Of a stretch of DNA of 64,000 nucleotides, positions 20,726 through 30,210 are shown one piece after another. Origin of the DNA: Clostridium lundense DSM 17049 (GTDB taxonomy: Bacteria > Bacillota > Clostridia > Clostridiales > Clostridiaceae); the NCBI RefSeq assembly GCF_000619945.1, contig NZ_JHVC01000010.1, positions 1 to 64,000 of the forward strand, read 5' to 3'. How positions within the stretch are numbered: the first letter of the stretch is position 1; every line of letters starts with the position of its first letter. Position numbers and translations under genes: made by a program. Under the pieces are notes generated by a model, which ran no database searches, was not told where the DNA came from, and saw nothing but the letters and a program-made list of their open reading frames with translations.

Positions 20726-21439
20726 TTGAACAATTATAAAAAAAGGTTTATTTTATTCTTATTAATTGTTATGTCAGTTTTATATGCTTTTATGGGTAAA
20801 GATGTGTTAGCAGATAAAAAGGATACAAATAAAAACAATGCAAAGGTTATTTTAATTGATCCAGGCCATGGAGGCATGGATGGAGGAGCTGTATCTAGAA
20901 GTGGAACTCTGGAAAAAGATATAAATTTAAGTATTAGTTTAAAATTAAGAGATGAATTAAAGAAAAGTGGATTTAATGTTATAATGACAAGGGAAGAGGA
21001 TAAATGGTTATGTGATGACGATAAGGGAAAAATTAGAGAAAGAAAAAGAGCAGACTTATATAATAGATGGAAGATGAAAAAAGAATCCAATTGTAATGCT
21101 TTTATAAGCATACATTTAAATATGTTTCCAGAAAGCAAGTATTATGGAGCACAAGTATGGTATTCTAGCAATGAATATAGCAAAAAGTTAGCTTCCTTAA
21201 TTCAGTCCAATTTTAAATTGCATTTAGATGAAACAAATAAAAGATTAGAAAAACCAGCTAATAATGATTATAAGATATTAAGAAATGGTGATGATATACC
21301 TTCTGTTATAGTTGAGTGTGGATTTTTATCAAATCCTATGGAAGAACAAAAATTAAAGGATATAGGATACCAGCAGAAAATAGCTAAAATTATAACACAA
21401 TCAGTTAAAGAATACTTTGAAAATGAGTACAAAGAGTAA
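20726..21439 (+). CDS. cwlD: N-acetylmuramoyl-L-alanine amidase CwlD
   Basis: 237 residues. N-terminal signal anchor (about 5-25), then Amidase_3: zinc ligands H in DPGHGGMDGG, E in LEKDINLS, H in ISIHLN, catalytic E in IVECGFLSNP. In spore formers this enzyme removes the muramic acid side peptide during muramic-delta-lactam synthesis in the cortex. TTG at 20726 is chosen over the GTG at 20717 because AAGGAGG (20711-20717) is 8 bases upstream. The place after rpsI is conserved in Clostridium. The product acts outside the membrane in the forespore compartment. Confidence 0.88.
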   Translation: MNNYKKRFILFLLIVMSVLYAFMGKDVLADKKDTNKNNAKVILIDPGHGGMDGGAVSRSGTLEKDINLSISLKLRDELKKSGFNVIMTREEDKWLCDDDKGKIRERKRADLYNRWKMKKESNCNAFISIHLNMFPESKYYGAQVWYSSNEYSKKLASLIQSNFKLHLDETNKRLEKPANNDYKILRNGDDIPSVIVECGFLSNPMEEQKLKDIGYQQKIAKIITQSVKEYFENEYKE

Positions 21440-21548
21440 TATACTTTTTACTTTTGCGATAAATTTATATATGAAATGACAAAAACTTAAAAAAATTTTA
21501 TGTTTTTGAAAAAACATATTGATGTTATAAATAGGTTATGATATTATT

Positions 21549-21582
21549 AAATTGATCAATGGATTAGTCCATTAATCAATTT
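21549..21582. promoter_or_regulatory. 15-bp inverted repeat, candidate operator upstream of gntR-type gene
   Basis: AAATTGATCAATGGA (21549-21563), spacer TTAG, TCCATTAATCAATTT (21568-21582), with one mismatch. It ends 18 bases before the regulator's start. Its symmetry and position fit a dimeric regulator's operator, probably autoregulatory; it could also form an mRNA hairpin. Confidence 0.55.
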
Positions 21583-21600
21583 AGCTTTTAAGCTTTGGGA

Positions 21601-22578
21601 GTGATTCATATTCAGATTGTAATAGATAAAGGTAATAAAGTCCCTTTATATTTACAGTTAAAAAAACAAATAATGGACTTGATTAAGGATGGATCTCTCA
21701 AAGTAGGATTTAAAATGCCAACAGAAAGAGAATTATCAGGAGAGCTCAAGGTAAGCAGGAATACAGTTAGTACAGCTTATCGAGAACTTGAACAAGAAGG
21801 AGTGCTTAAATCTTACCAAGGGAAAGGTACTTTTGTAGCCGAAGAAGTCAAGTTGTGGAAAGATGAAAATATAAGGGAAAAAATAAAGAAATTTGTTGAT
21901 TTGGCTTTTGAAGAGGCTATAGAAGCTGGTGTAGATGCAGACGAATTTTTAGAAGTTGTTACAGAAACAATTGAAGAAAAAAGAAAGCTAATTAATGAAA
22001 TAAGTGGTATCTATATTGAATGCAATATAGAACAATCGAAGATATTTGCAACTCAGCTAAAAGACAGAACTAATATAAATTTTGTGCCTCTGACAGTAAA
22101 CGATTTAAAGGATATGGATAAAGACACAGAAGAATTGTTAGAAAAGTCACAAATAATAATAACCACCTTTAATCATGTAAATGAAGTTAGAAGGCTTACA
22201 AGAAGTTTTAACAAGAAAGTATTAGGAGTTGCTATTACACCGGATTTAGAAACCATAGTGAGAATTGCTAGGTTCCCTATGGAAACTAGGTTCTATTTTG
22301 TGTGTATATCTGAAGAATTTAAATTTAAGGTGAGAGACGCATTAGAAAGTGCTGGATTAGGCAACATAAATATTGAATATACAAATTCATTTGATAAAGA
22401 AGAATTAAAGAATATAATAGAAATGTCTGATGTGATAATAGCTTCACCAGGAAGATATAAAGACATTAATGAGATTAACAATGGGAAAAAGCAAATTATA
22501 AATTTTTTATATAGTTTAGATGATGGATCTGTAAAGGCCCTAAAATCTAAGTTGCTAGAAATCAAATATTCAAAATAA
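21601..22578 (+). CDS. GntR-family transcriptional regulator
   Basis: About 325 residues. N-terminal winged helix: PLYLQLKKQIMDLIKDGSL, MPTERELSGELKVSRNTVSTAYRELEQEGVL, GKGTFVAEE. The remaining 230 residues form an alpha/beta effector region unlike FadR or UTRA that I do not recognise. It stands directly before the glutamate fermentation genes and is a candidate regulator of them. The start is uncertain: GTG at 21601 is used, with TTG at 21595 also in frame; GGGAG overlaps both. Confidence 0.8.
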   Translation: MIHIQIVIDKGNKVPLYLQLKKQIMDLIKDGSLKVGFKMPTERELSGELKVSRNTVSTAYRELEQEGVLKSYQGKGTFVAEEVKLWKDENIREKIKKFVDLAFEEAIEAGVDADEFLEVVTETIEEKRKLINEISGIYIECNIEQSKIFATQLKDRTNINFVPLTVNDLKDMDKDTEELLEKSQIIITTFNHVNEVRRLTRSFNKKVLGVAITPDLETIVRIARFPMETRFYFVCISEEFKFKVRDALESAGLGNINIEYTNSFDKEELKNIIEMSDVIIASPGRYKDINEINNGKKQIINFLYSLDDGSVKALKSKLLEIKYSK

Positions 22579-22632
22579 CTTATGATAGATATATAAATTT
22601 TATATATATAAATTATCTAGGAGGTTTTAGAA

Positions 22633-23046
22633 ATGGAGAAAAAGACTATTGTTCTTGGAGTTATTGGTTCAGACTGTCATGCAGTTGGTAACAAAATATT
22701 AGACCACTCATTTACAAATGCAGGCTTCAATGTTATTAACATAGGAGTTTTATCATCACAGGAAGACTTTATAAATGCAGCTATAGAAACTAAAGCAGAA
22801 CTTATCTGTGTTTCTTCACTATATGGACAGGGTGAAATTGACTGCAAAGGCTTAAGAGAAAAATGTGATGAAGCAGGACTTAAAGGAATAAAATTATTTG
22901 TTGGTGGAAACATCGTTGTTGGTAAACAAAACTGGCCAGATGTTGAACAGAGATTTAAAGCAATGGGATTTGATAGAGTATATCCACCAGGAACATCTCC
23001 AGAAACAACAATAGCTGATATGAAAGAAGTTTTAGGAATAAAATAA
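22633..23046 (+). CDS. mutS: Glutamate mutase sigma subunit (methylaspartate mutase S)
   Basis: 137 residues, a B12-binding Rossmann-like domain. The DxHxxG motif is SDCHAVG, with D14 and the cobalt-ligating H16. It also has [13 protein letters not shown] and [10 protein letters not shown], as in the C. tetanomorphum/C. cochlearium proteins (also called glmS there; not the amidotransferase gene). With MutE it rearranges L-glutamate to (2S,3S)-3-methylaspartate using adenosylcobalamin. ATG behind TAGGAGG. First enzyme gene of the island. Confidence 0.97.
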   Translation: MEKKTIVLGVIGSDCHAVGNKILDHSFTNAGFNVINIGVLSSQEDFINAAIETKAELICVSSLYGQGEIDCKGLREKCDEAGLKGIKLFVGGNIVVGKQNWPDVEQRFKAMGFDRVYPPGTSPETTIADMKEVLGIK

Positions 23047-23091
23047 TTTAACTAAAGGCTACTGTATTGCCTAAATTAGGAGTTGATTAGG

Positions 23092-24483
23092 GTGGATGCT
23101 TATTTACTTTTAGATTTTGGTAGCACCTATACAAAACTTACTGCAGTAGATATAGAAAATGAAGAAATATTAGCTACAGCAAAGGATATTACAACAGTAG
23201 AAACTGACATAATGATAGGCTTTAATAAAGCTTATGAAAAACTTACAGAACAGCTTAAAGACAAAGATGTAAACTTTGTAAAAAAATTAGCTTGTTCATC
23301 AGCGGCAGGTGGATTAAAGATGATAGCCATCGGTCTTGTACCAGAACTTACAGCAGAAGCTGCAAAGAGAGCTGCTCTTGGAGCAGGAGCTAGGGTATTA
23401 AATGTATATAGTTATGATTTAACTAGTAGAGAAATTGAAGAAATAAAAAAATCTAACTTGGATATAATACTTTTAGCAGGTGGTACAGATGGTGGAAATA
23501 AAGAATGTATAATTCATAATGCAAAAATGCTAGCTGATCATGGAGTTAAACTTCCAGTAGTTGTAGCAGGAAATAAAGTAGCTAGTGATGAAATATCAGA
23601 AATATTTGATAATGCAGGTATATTCTACAGAGTTACAGATAATGTAATGCCAAAACTAAATGTTTTAAATGTAGAGCCTGCTAGAGAAGAAATAAGACAA
23701 ATATTTATGAAAAGAATTGTAGAAGCAAAAGGGATGAACGATGCTGAAAACTTTATTAATGGAATTCTTATGCCTACTCCAGCAGCAGTTTTAAAAGCAG
23801 CTAGAGCATTAGCAGAGGGAACTGATAAAGAAGAAGGTATTGGAGATTTAATAGTAGTGGATATTGGTGGTGCTACTACTGATATACACTCTCTTGCAGA
23901 TGGTGAACCATCTAAGCCTGGAGTTACATTAAGAGGCCTTGAAGAACCTTTTGCAAAGAGAACTGTTGAGGGTGACTTAGGGATGAGATATTCTGCAGTT
24001 TCTTTATGGGAAGCAGCAGGAACAAGAAAGGTTCAAAAATATTTATGTGATAAAAGCATAGATGTGGAAGCTTCTTGTAAATATAGATCTGAACATATAA
24101 AAATGGTGCCTCAAACAGAAGAAGAAATTAAATTTGATGAGGCTATGGCTAAAGTAGCAACAGACATGGCTTTAGAAAGACATGTTGGTGTTATAGAAAG
24201 TATGTATACTCCTATGGGAGTTGTATATAGTCAGGTAGGTAAAGATTTGTTAGATGTTAAGTGCTTAATAGGAACTGGAGGAGTACTAGTTCATAGTAAG
24301 AACCCAGGAGAAATATTAAAAGCAGGAACATTTGATGCAGCTGACCCTACACATTTAAAGCCACAACATCCAGAATGCTATATAGATAAGACATATATAT
24401 TATCTGCAATGGGTCTTTTAGCAGAAGATCTTCCAGATAAAGCAGTTAGAATCATGAAAAAGTATTTAGTTAAAGTTAGTTAA
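23092..24483 (+). CDS. mutL: Glutamate mutase-associated ATPase MutL
   Basis: 463 residues of the ASKHA (actin/hexokinase-like) fold: phosphate-1 motif LLLDFGSTYTKLTAVD at the N-terminus, second phosphate motif DLIVVDIGGATTDIHS at about 260, and GTGGVLVHS. Between mutS and mutE in all known glutamate mutase operons; it is thought to reactivate the B12 enzyme by exchanging damaged cofactor. GTG at 23092 is chosen because AGGAG (23078-23082) is 9 bases away, too close for the TTG at 23083. No relation to DNA repair MutL. Confidence 0.93.
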   Translation: MDAYLLLDFGSTYTKLTAVDIENEEILATAKDITTVETDIMIGFNKAYEKLTEQLKDKDVNFVKKLACSSAAGGLKMIAIGLVPELTAEAAKRAALGAGARVLNVYSYDLTSREIEEIKKSNLDIILLAGGTDGGNKECIIHNAKMLADHGVKLPVVVAGNKVASDEISEIFDNAGIFYRVTDNVMPKLNVLNVEPAREEIRQIFMKRIVEAKGMNDAENFINGILMPTPAAVLKAARALAEGTDKEEGIGDLIVVDIGGATTDIHSLADGEPSKPGVTLRGLEEPFAKRTVEGDLGMRYSAVSLWEAAGTRKVQKYLCDKSIDVEASCKYRSEHIKMVPQTEEEIKFDEAMAKVATDMALERHVGVIESMYTPMGVVYSQVGKDLLDVKCLIGTGGVLVHSKNPGEILKAGTFDAADPTHLKPQHPECYIDKTYILSAMGLLAEDLPDKAVRIMKKYLVKVS

Positions 24484-24493
24484 TATTTGATAG

Positions 24494-25960
<1,467 letters not shown>

Positions 25961-25984
25961 TAATTTAATATAACTTGTTTATTA

Positions 25985-26025
25985 CCACATTTAATGCTGG
26001 CAGTATTCTGCTAGCATGAATGTGG
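25985..26025 (+). other. Long stem-loop between mutE and mal
   Basis: CCACATTTAATGCTGGCAG pairs with CTGCTAGCATGAATGTGG across a TATT loop with one bulge and one G-T pair. No T-run follows, so it is more likely an mRNA-stabilising or processing hairpin, or a weak attenuator, than a full terminator. Confidence 0.6.
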
Positions 26026-26087
26026 ATTAAAATATATAATAACAATAATTAGTTATTAAATTAAAAAAAAAGGACAGGTGAATAATT

Positions 26088-27329
26088 ATGAAAATTGTTG
26101 ACGTACTTTGTACACCAGGATTAACTGGATTCTATTTTGACGACCAGAGAGCAATAAAAAAAGGAGCAGGACATGATGGATTTACATACACTGGCTCCAC
26201 TGTAACTGAAGGATTTACTCAAGTAAGACAGAAGGGTGAATCAATATCAGTATTATTCGTTCTTGAAGATGGTCAGGTTGCTCACGGAGATTGTGCTGCA
26301 GTTCAGTACTCAGGAGCAGGCGGAAGAGATCCATTATTCTTAGCTAAAGATTTTATACCTGTTATAGAAAAAGAAATAGCTCCAAAATTAATTGGAAGAG
26401 AAATAACTAACTTTAAGTCAATGGCAGAAGAATTTGATGGCTTAAAAGTAAATGGTAACAGATTACATACTGCTATCAGATACGGTATAACTCAGGCTAT
26501 ACTTGATGCAGTAGCTAAAACTAGAAAAGTAACTATGGCTGAAGTAATCAGAGATGAATACAATGCTGGAGCAGAAATCAATGCAGTTCCTGTATTTGCT
26601 CAGTCAGGTGATGATAGATATGACAACGTTGATAAGATGATAATCAAAGAAGCTGACGTTTTACCACACGCTCTAATCAACAATGTTGAAGAAAAATTAG
26701 GACTTAAGGGAGAAAAACTTCTTGAGTACGTTAAATGGTTAAGAGACAGAATAATCAAATTAAGAGTAAGAGAAGACTACGCTCCAATATTCCACATCGA
26801 CGTATATGGAACAATTGGTGCTGCATTTGATGTTAACATCAAAGCTATGGCTGATTACATCCAGACTTTAGCTGAAGCAGCAGCTCCATTCCACTTAAGA
26901 ATTGAAGGACCAATGGACGTTGAAGATAGACAAAAACAAATGGAAGCTATGAGAGACTTAAGAGCTGAATTAGATGGAAGAAAAGTAGACGTAGAATTAG
27001 TTGCTGATGAATGGTGTAATACAGTTGATGACGTTAAATTCTTCACTGATAACAAAGCTGGACACATGGTTCAGATCAAAACTCCAGACCTTGGTGGAGT
27101 TAACAATATAGCAGATGCTATTATGTACTGTAAAGCTAACGGAATGGGAGCTTACTGTGGAGGAACTTGTAACGAAACTAACAGATCCGCTGAAGTTACA
27201 ACTAACATCGGTATGGCTTGTGGAGCTAGACAGGTTCTTGCTAAACCAGGTATGGGTGTTGACGAAGGAATGATGATCGTTAAAAACGAAATGAACAGAG
27301 TATTAGCTCTTGTAGGAAGAAGAAAATAA
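26088..27329 (+). CDS. mal: Methylaspartate ammonia-lyase (3-methylaspartase)
   Basis: 413 residues, exactly the length of the C. tetanomorphum enzyme and very close to it from memory. Enolase superfamily: metal ligands D238, E273 and D307; catalytic K331 (QIKTPDLGG) and H194; C361 near GGTCNETN. It eliminates ammonia from (2S,3S)-3-methylaspartate to give mesaconate. Codon use is strongly biased toward C-ending codons, like a highly expressed catabolic gene. The stem-loop before it and another after it bracket the transcript. Confidence 0.98.
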   Translation: MKIVDVLCTPGLTGFYFDDQRAIKKGAGHDGFTYTGSTVTEGFTQVRQKGESISVLFVLEDGQVAHGDCAAVQYSGAGGRDPLFLAKDFIPVIEKEIAPKLIGREITNFKSMAEEFDGLKVNGNRLHTAIRYGITQAILDAVAKTRKVTMAEVIRDEYNAGAEINAVPVFAQSGDDRYDNVDKMIIKEADVLPHALINNVEEKLGLKGEKLLEYVKWLRDRIIKLRVREDYAPIFHIDVYGTIGAAFDVNIKAMADYIQTLAEAAAPFHLRIEGPMDVEDRQKQMEAMRDLRAELDGRKVDVELVADEWCNTVDDVKFFTDNKAGHMVQIKTPDLGGVNNIADAIMYCKANGMGAYCGGTCNETNRSAEVTTNIGMACGARQVLAKPGMGVDEGMMIVKNEMNRVLALVGRRK

Positions 27330-27357
27330 TTATATAGGTTATACAACTTAGGTTTTT

Positions 27358-27391
27358 GAAAAGGCGGTTTACTTCTAAACTGCCTTTTCCA
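27358..27391 (+). terminator. Stem-loop after mal
   Basis: AAAAGGCGGTTTA, loop CTTC, TAAACTGCCTTTT. The 3' side itself supplies a short U-rich tract. Probably a partial terminator setting mal apart from the mesaconase genes. Confidence 0.65.
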
Positions 27392-27480
27392 ATATAAATG
27401 GCTAATTAATAATATTTTGAAAGGAGGCATTTATCTGGCAAGTGAATTAAACCGACACTTGCTTGGTAAATAATTCATAT

Positions 27481-28323
27481 ATGAAAGAAGTAAATGTTGC
27501 AGAGATAACAAAAGCGATAAAAGAATTATGTATAGAAGCTAACTATAGACTTCCTGCTGATGTTAAAGCAAAGCTTGAAGAGTACAACAATAAAGAAAAA
27601 TGGCCAATGGCTAAAGGTATAATCGAAAAAATATTACAAAATGTTGATATAGCTGATAAAGAAGATAGACCAGCTTGCCAAGACACTGGAATGGCATGTG
27701 TATTCGTTGAAATTGGACAGGATGTTCATCTTGTAGGTGGAAGTCTTGAAGATGCAATCAACGAAGGTGTAAGACAGGGATATACTGAAGGATATTTAAG
27801 AAAATCAGTTGTTAATGATCCAATTGAAAGAGTAAATACAAAGGATAATACTCCAGCTGTTATTTACTATGACATAGTTCCAGGAGATAAGTTAAAGATA
27901 ACTGTTGCTCCAAAGGGATTCGGTTCTGAAAATATGAGCCAGCAAAAAATGTTAAAACCTGCTGATGGCCTTCAAGGTGTTAAAGACTTTGTAATAAAAG
28001 TTGTAAAGGATGCAGGTCCAAACCCATGTCCTCCAATAGTTGTAGGTATTGGTATAGGAGGAACTTTTGATAGATCTGCTAATTTAGCTAAAAAAGCTTT
28101 AATGAGACCATTAGATGAAAGAAATTCAAATCCTTTCTATGCTGAACTTGAAAATGAATTATTAGAAATGATAAATTCATTAGGAATAGGACCTCAAGGA
28201 TTTGGAGGACTTACTACAGCAATAGCTGTTAACATTGAAACTTATGCTACTCACATAGCAGGACTTCCTGTAGCAGTAAATATAAACTGTCACGTAACAA
28301 GACATAAGAGCGTAGAATTTTAG
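27481..28323 (+). CDS. Mesaconase (class I fumarase-type hydratase), alpha subunit
   Basis: 280 residues matching the alpha (N-terminal) part of class I [4Fe-4S] fumarase/L-tartrate dehydratase. Cluster cysteine C66 lies in ACQDTGMACVF, further cysteines in NPCPPIVVGIGIGGTFD and NCHVTRHKS. Between mal and the citramalate lyase genes, it most likely hydrates mesaconate to (S)-citramalate rather than fumarate; the fold alone does not distinguish these. The start is ATG 27481 by homology (MKEVNVAEI). The only strong ribosome binding site, AAGGAGG at 27421-27427, is 53 bases upstream, which is abnormal (see findings). Confidence 0.88.
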   Translation: MKEVNVAEITKAIKELCIEANYRLPADVKAKLEEYNNKEKWPMAKGIIEKILQNVDIADKEDRPACQDTGMACVFVEIGQDVHLVGGSLEDAINEGVRQGYTEGYLRKSVVNDPIERVNTKDNTPAVIYYDIVPGDKLKITVAPKGFGSENMSQQKMLKPADGLQGVKDFVIKVVKDAGPNPCPPIVVGIGIGGTFDRSANLAKKALMRPLDERNSNPFYAELENELLEMINSLGIGPQGFGGLTTAIAVNIETYATHIAGLPVAVNINCHVTRHKSVEF

Positions 28324-28335
28324 GGGGGTGCTAAT

Positions 28336-28893
28336 ATGGAAAAGAGAATAACTACTCCATTAACTGCTGAAAAAGTTAAGGATCTAAAAGCAGGAGATTC
28401 AGTATTATTATCAGGAGTTATATATACATCAAGAGATGCTGGTCATAAAAGACTAGTTGATTTATTAGATAAGGGAGAAAAACTTCCAGTAGATGTAAAA
28501 GATCAAATCATATACTATGTTGGACCAACACCAGCAAAGCCAGGACAGCCAATAGGTTCTGCAGGTCCAACTACTAGTTATAGAATGGACCCATATGCTC
28601 CAAGACTTCTTGACGTTGGATTAAAAGGAATGATCGGAAAAGGATTAAGATCAAAAGAAGTTATAGAAGCTATAAAGAGAAATACTGGTGTTTATTTTGC
28701 TGCAATTGGAGGAGCTGCTGCATTAATGGGAAGATCCGTTAAAAAGGCTGAAATAGTTTGCTATGAAGACTTAGGCGCAGAAGCTTTAAGAAGATTAGAA
28801 GTAGAAGATTTACCAGTTGTAGTTGTTATAGATAGTGAAGGAAATAACTTATACGAAATGGGACAACAAGCATATTTAGATAGCTTAAAGTAA
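28336..28893 (+). CDS. Mesaconase (class I fumarase-type hydratase), beta subunit
   Basis: 185 residues matching the C-terminal (beta) domain of class I fumarases: LKAGDSVLLSGVIYTSRDAGHKRL, GPTTSYRMDPYAPRLLD, MIGKGLRS, and FAAIGGAAALMGRSVK. It pairs with the preceding alpha subunit to form an oxygen-labile hydratase. ATG behind GGGGGTG, 12 bases after the alpha stop. Confidence 0.9.
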   Translation: MEKRITTPLTAEKVKDLKAGDSVLLSGVIYTSRDAGHKRLVDLLDKGEKLPVDVKDQIIYYVGPTPAKPGQPIGSAGPTTSYRMDPYAPRLLDVGLKGMIGKGLRSKEVIEAIKRNTGVYFAAIGGAAALMGRSVKKAEIVCYEDLGAEALRRLEVEDLPVVVVIDSEGNNLYEMGQQAYLDSLK

Positions 28894-28904
28894 TTCAAAT
28901 CCAT

Positions 28905-28944
28905 AATTGAGACTGAAGATTTCTAAAATCTTCAGTTTTCAATT
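28905..28944 (+). terminator. Stem-loop between mesaconase and citD-type gene
   Basis: AATTGA-GACTGAAGATTT, loop CTA, AAATCTTCAG-TTTTCAATT: a perfect 10-11 bp core with outer pairing. It is followed only by a short, interrupted T-rich stretch, so termination may be partial. Confidence 0.6.
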
Positions 28945-28972
28945 GTTGATTTTAGAAAGGAAGGTTTAGAAA

Positions 28973-29236
28973 ATGAAAATAAATAAAGTAGCTAAAGCTG
29001 GAACACTAGAATCAAACGATATTCTTATCATGGTAATGCCAAATGATAAAGCAGGCGTTGAAATAGAACTTGAAAGTATTGTTATGAAACAGTTTGGTGA
29101 TCAAATACGTAAAGTATTAACTGAAAAAGCTGCAGAATTAGGACTTGATGGAGTTAAAATTCAGGCTCAGGATAAGGGAGCTCTTGATTATACAATCAAA
29201 GCAAGATTAGAAACTGCTGTAAATAGAGCGCAGTAA
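28973..29236 (+). CDS. citD: Citramalate (citrate) lyase acyl carrier protein, gamma subunit
   Basis: 87 residues. AGTLESNDILIMV near the N-terminus holds the serine (S14) that carries the 2'-(5''-phosphoribosyl)-3'-dephospho-CoA prosthetic group. It presents acetyl- and citramalyl-thioesters to the alpha and beta subunits. The methylaspartate context makes (S)-citramalate the substrate. ATG behind AAAGGAAGG. Confidence 0.92.
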   Translation: MKINKVAKAGTLESNDILIMVMPNDKAGVEIELESIVMKQFGDQIRKVLTEKAAELGLDGVKIQAQDKGALDYTIKARLETAVNRAQ

Positions 29237-29286
29237 TAACACAATAGACAACTTGATCTAAAATGTAAAATTGAGGTGATTAATTC

Positions 29287-30162
29287 ATGAAAACATTAAG
29301 AAGAACTATGTTATTTATGCCTGGTAATAACCCAGGAATGCTTCAGAATGCACCAATTTTGGGAGCAGATGCTGTAATACTTGACTTAGAAGATGCTGTT
29401 AGTTTAACAGAGAAAGACGCTGCTAGAGCATTAGTTAGTGGTGCTATAAAAACATTAGACTATTCAGGCGTTGAATTAGTAGTAAGAGTAAATCCATTAG
29501 ATACAGAATTTGGTCATACAGATTTAGAGACAATAGCAAGAGTTAAACCAGATACTATATTATTACCAAAAGCAACAAGAGAACAATTACAAGAAGCTGA
29601 TGCAATAATAACTAAAGTAGAGGAAGAAGAAGGATTCGAAAAAGGAAGTATTAACTTATTCGGACTTATTGAAACTGCTTATGGATTAGAAACAGTTTAT
29701 GAAGCAGCTACAGCAACTAAGAGATTAGTTGGATTACTTCTTGGAGCGGAAGATTTAACTTCTGATTTTGGTATAAAGAGAACAAAAGAAAGTAATGAAA
29801 TATTCTATGCAAGAAACAGATTTGCAGCAGCTTGTAGAGCAGCAAGAATTGATGCAATAGATACTCCATTTACTGATACAAACGATTATGAAGGATTAAG
29901 ACTTGATACAGAAAAAGCTAAATCTCTTGGATTTACAGGAAAGGCTTCTATAAATCCAAGACAGATAGATACAATTCACTCAGTTTATAATCCAACTGAA
30001 GCTGAAATTAAGCATGCTGTAAGAGTACTTGAAGCAAGAGATGAAGCTTTTGCTAAAGGACTTGGAGTATTCTCTTTAGACGGAAAAATGATAGATGCTC
30101 CTGTAATTAACAGAGCAATTACAACAGTAGAATTAGCTAAGAGATTAGGACTTTTAAAATAA
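29287..30162 (+). CDS. citE: Citramalyl (citryl)-ACP lyase, beta subunit
   Basis: 291 residues, HpcH/HpaI aldolase family. It starts RRTMLFMPGNNPGML and has VILDLEDAVSLTEKDAAR (metal site), VRVNPLD, GLIETAYGLE and LLLGAEDLTSDFG. It splits the enzyme-bound citramalyl thioester into pyruvate and acetyl-ACP. ATG behind GAGGTG. Confidence 0.94.
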   Translation: MKTLRRTMLFMPGNNPGMLQNAPILGADAVILDLEDAVSLTEKDAARALVSGAIKTLDYSGVELVVRVNPLDTEFGHTDLETIARVKPDTILLPKATREQLQEADAIITKVEEEEGFEKGSINLFGLIETAYGLETVYEAATATKRLVGLLLGAEDLTSDFGIKRTKESNEIFYARNRFAAACRAARIDAIDTPFTDTNDYEGLRLDTEKAKSLGFTGKASINPRQIDTIHSVYNPTEAEIKHAVRVLEARDEAFAKGLGVFSLDGKMIDAPVINRAITTVELAKRLGLLK

Positions 30163-30210
30163 TCTCAATAAACTAAATTTGTAATATAAATGATAAAGCG
30201 AGGGATTAAC

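Noticed and set aside
23092..24483. mutS/mutL as DNA mismatch repair genes
   Set aside because: Names coincide only; sequences are a B12-binding domain and an ASKHA ATPase of the glutamate mutase system.
27481..28893. Annotation as fumarase for the TCA cycle
   Set aside because: Fold allows it, but position between mal and citramalate lyase genes argues for mesaconate hydration; kept as mesaconase with lower confidence.
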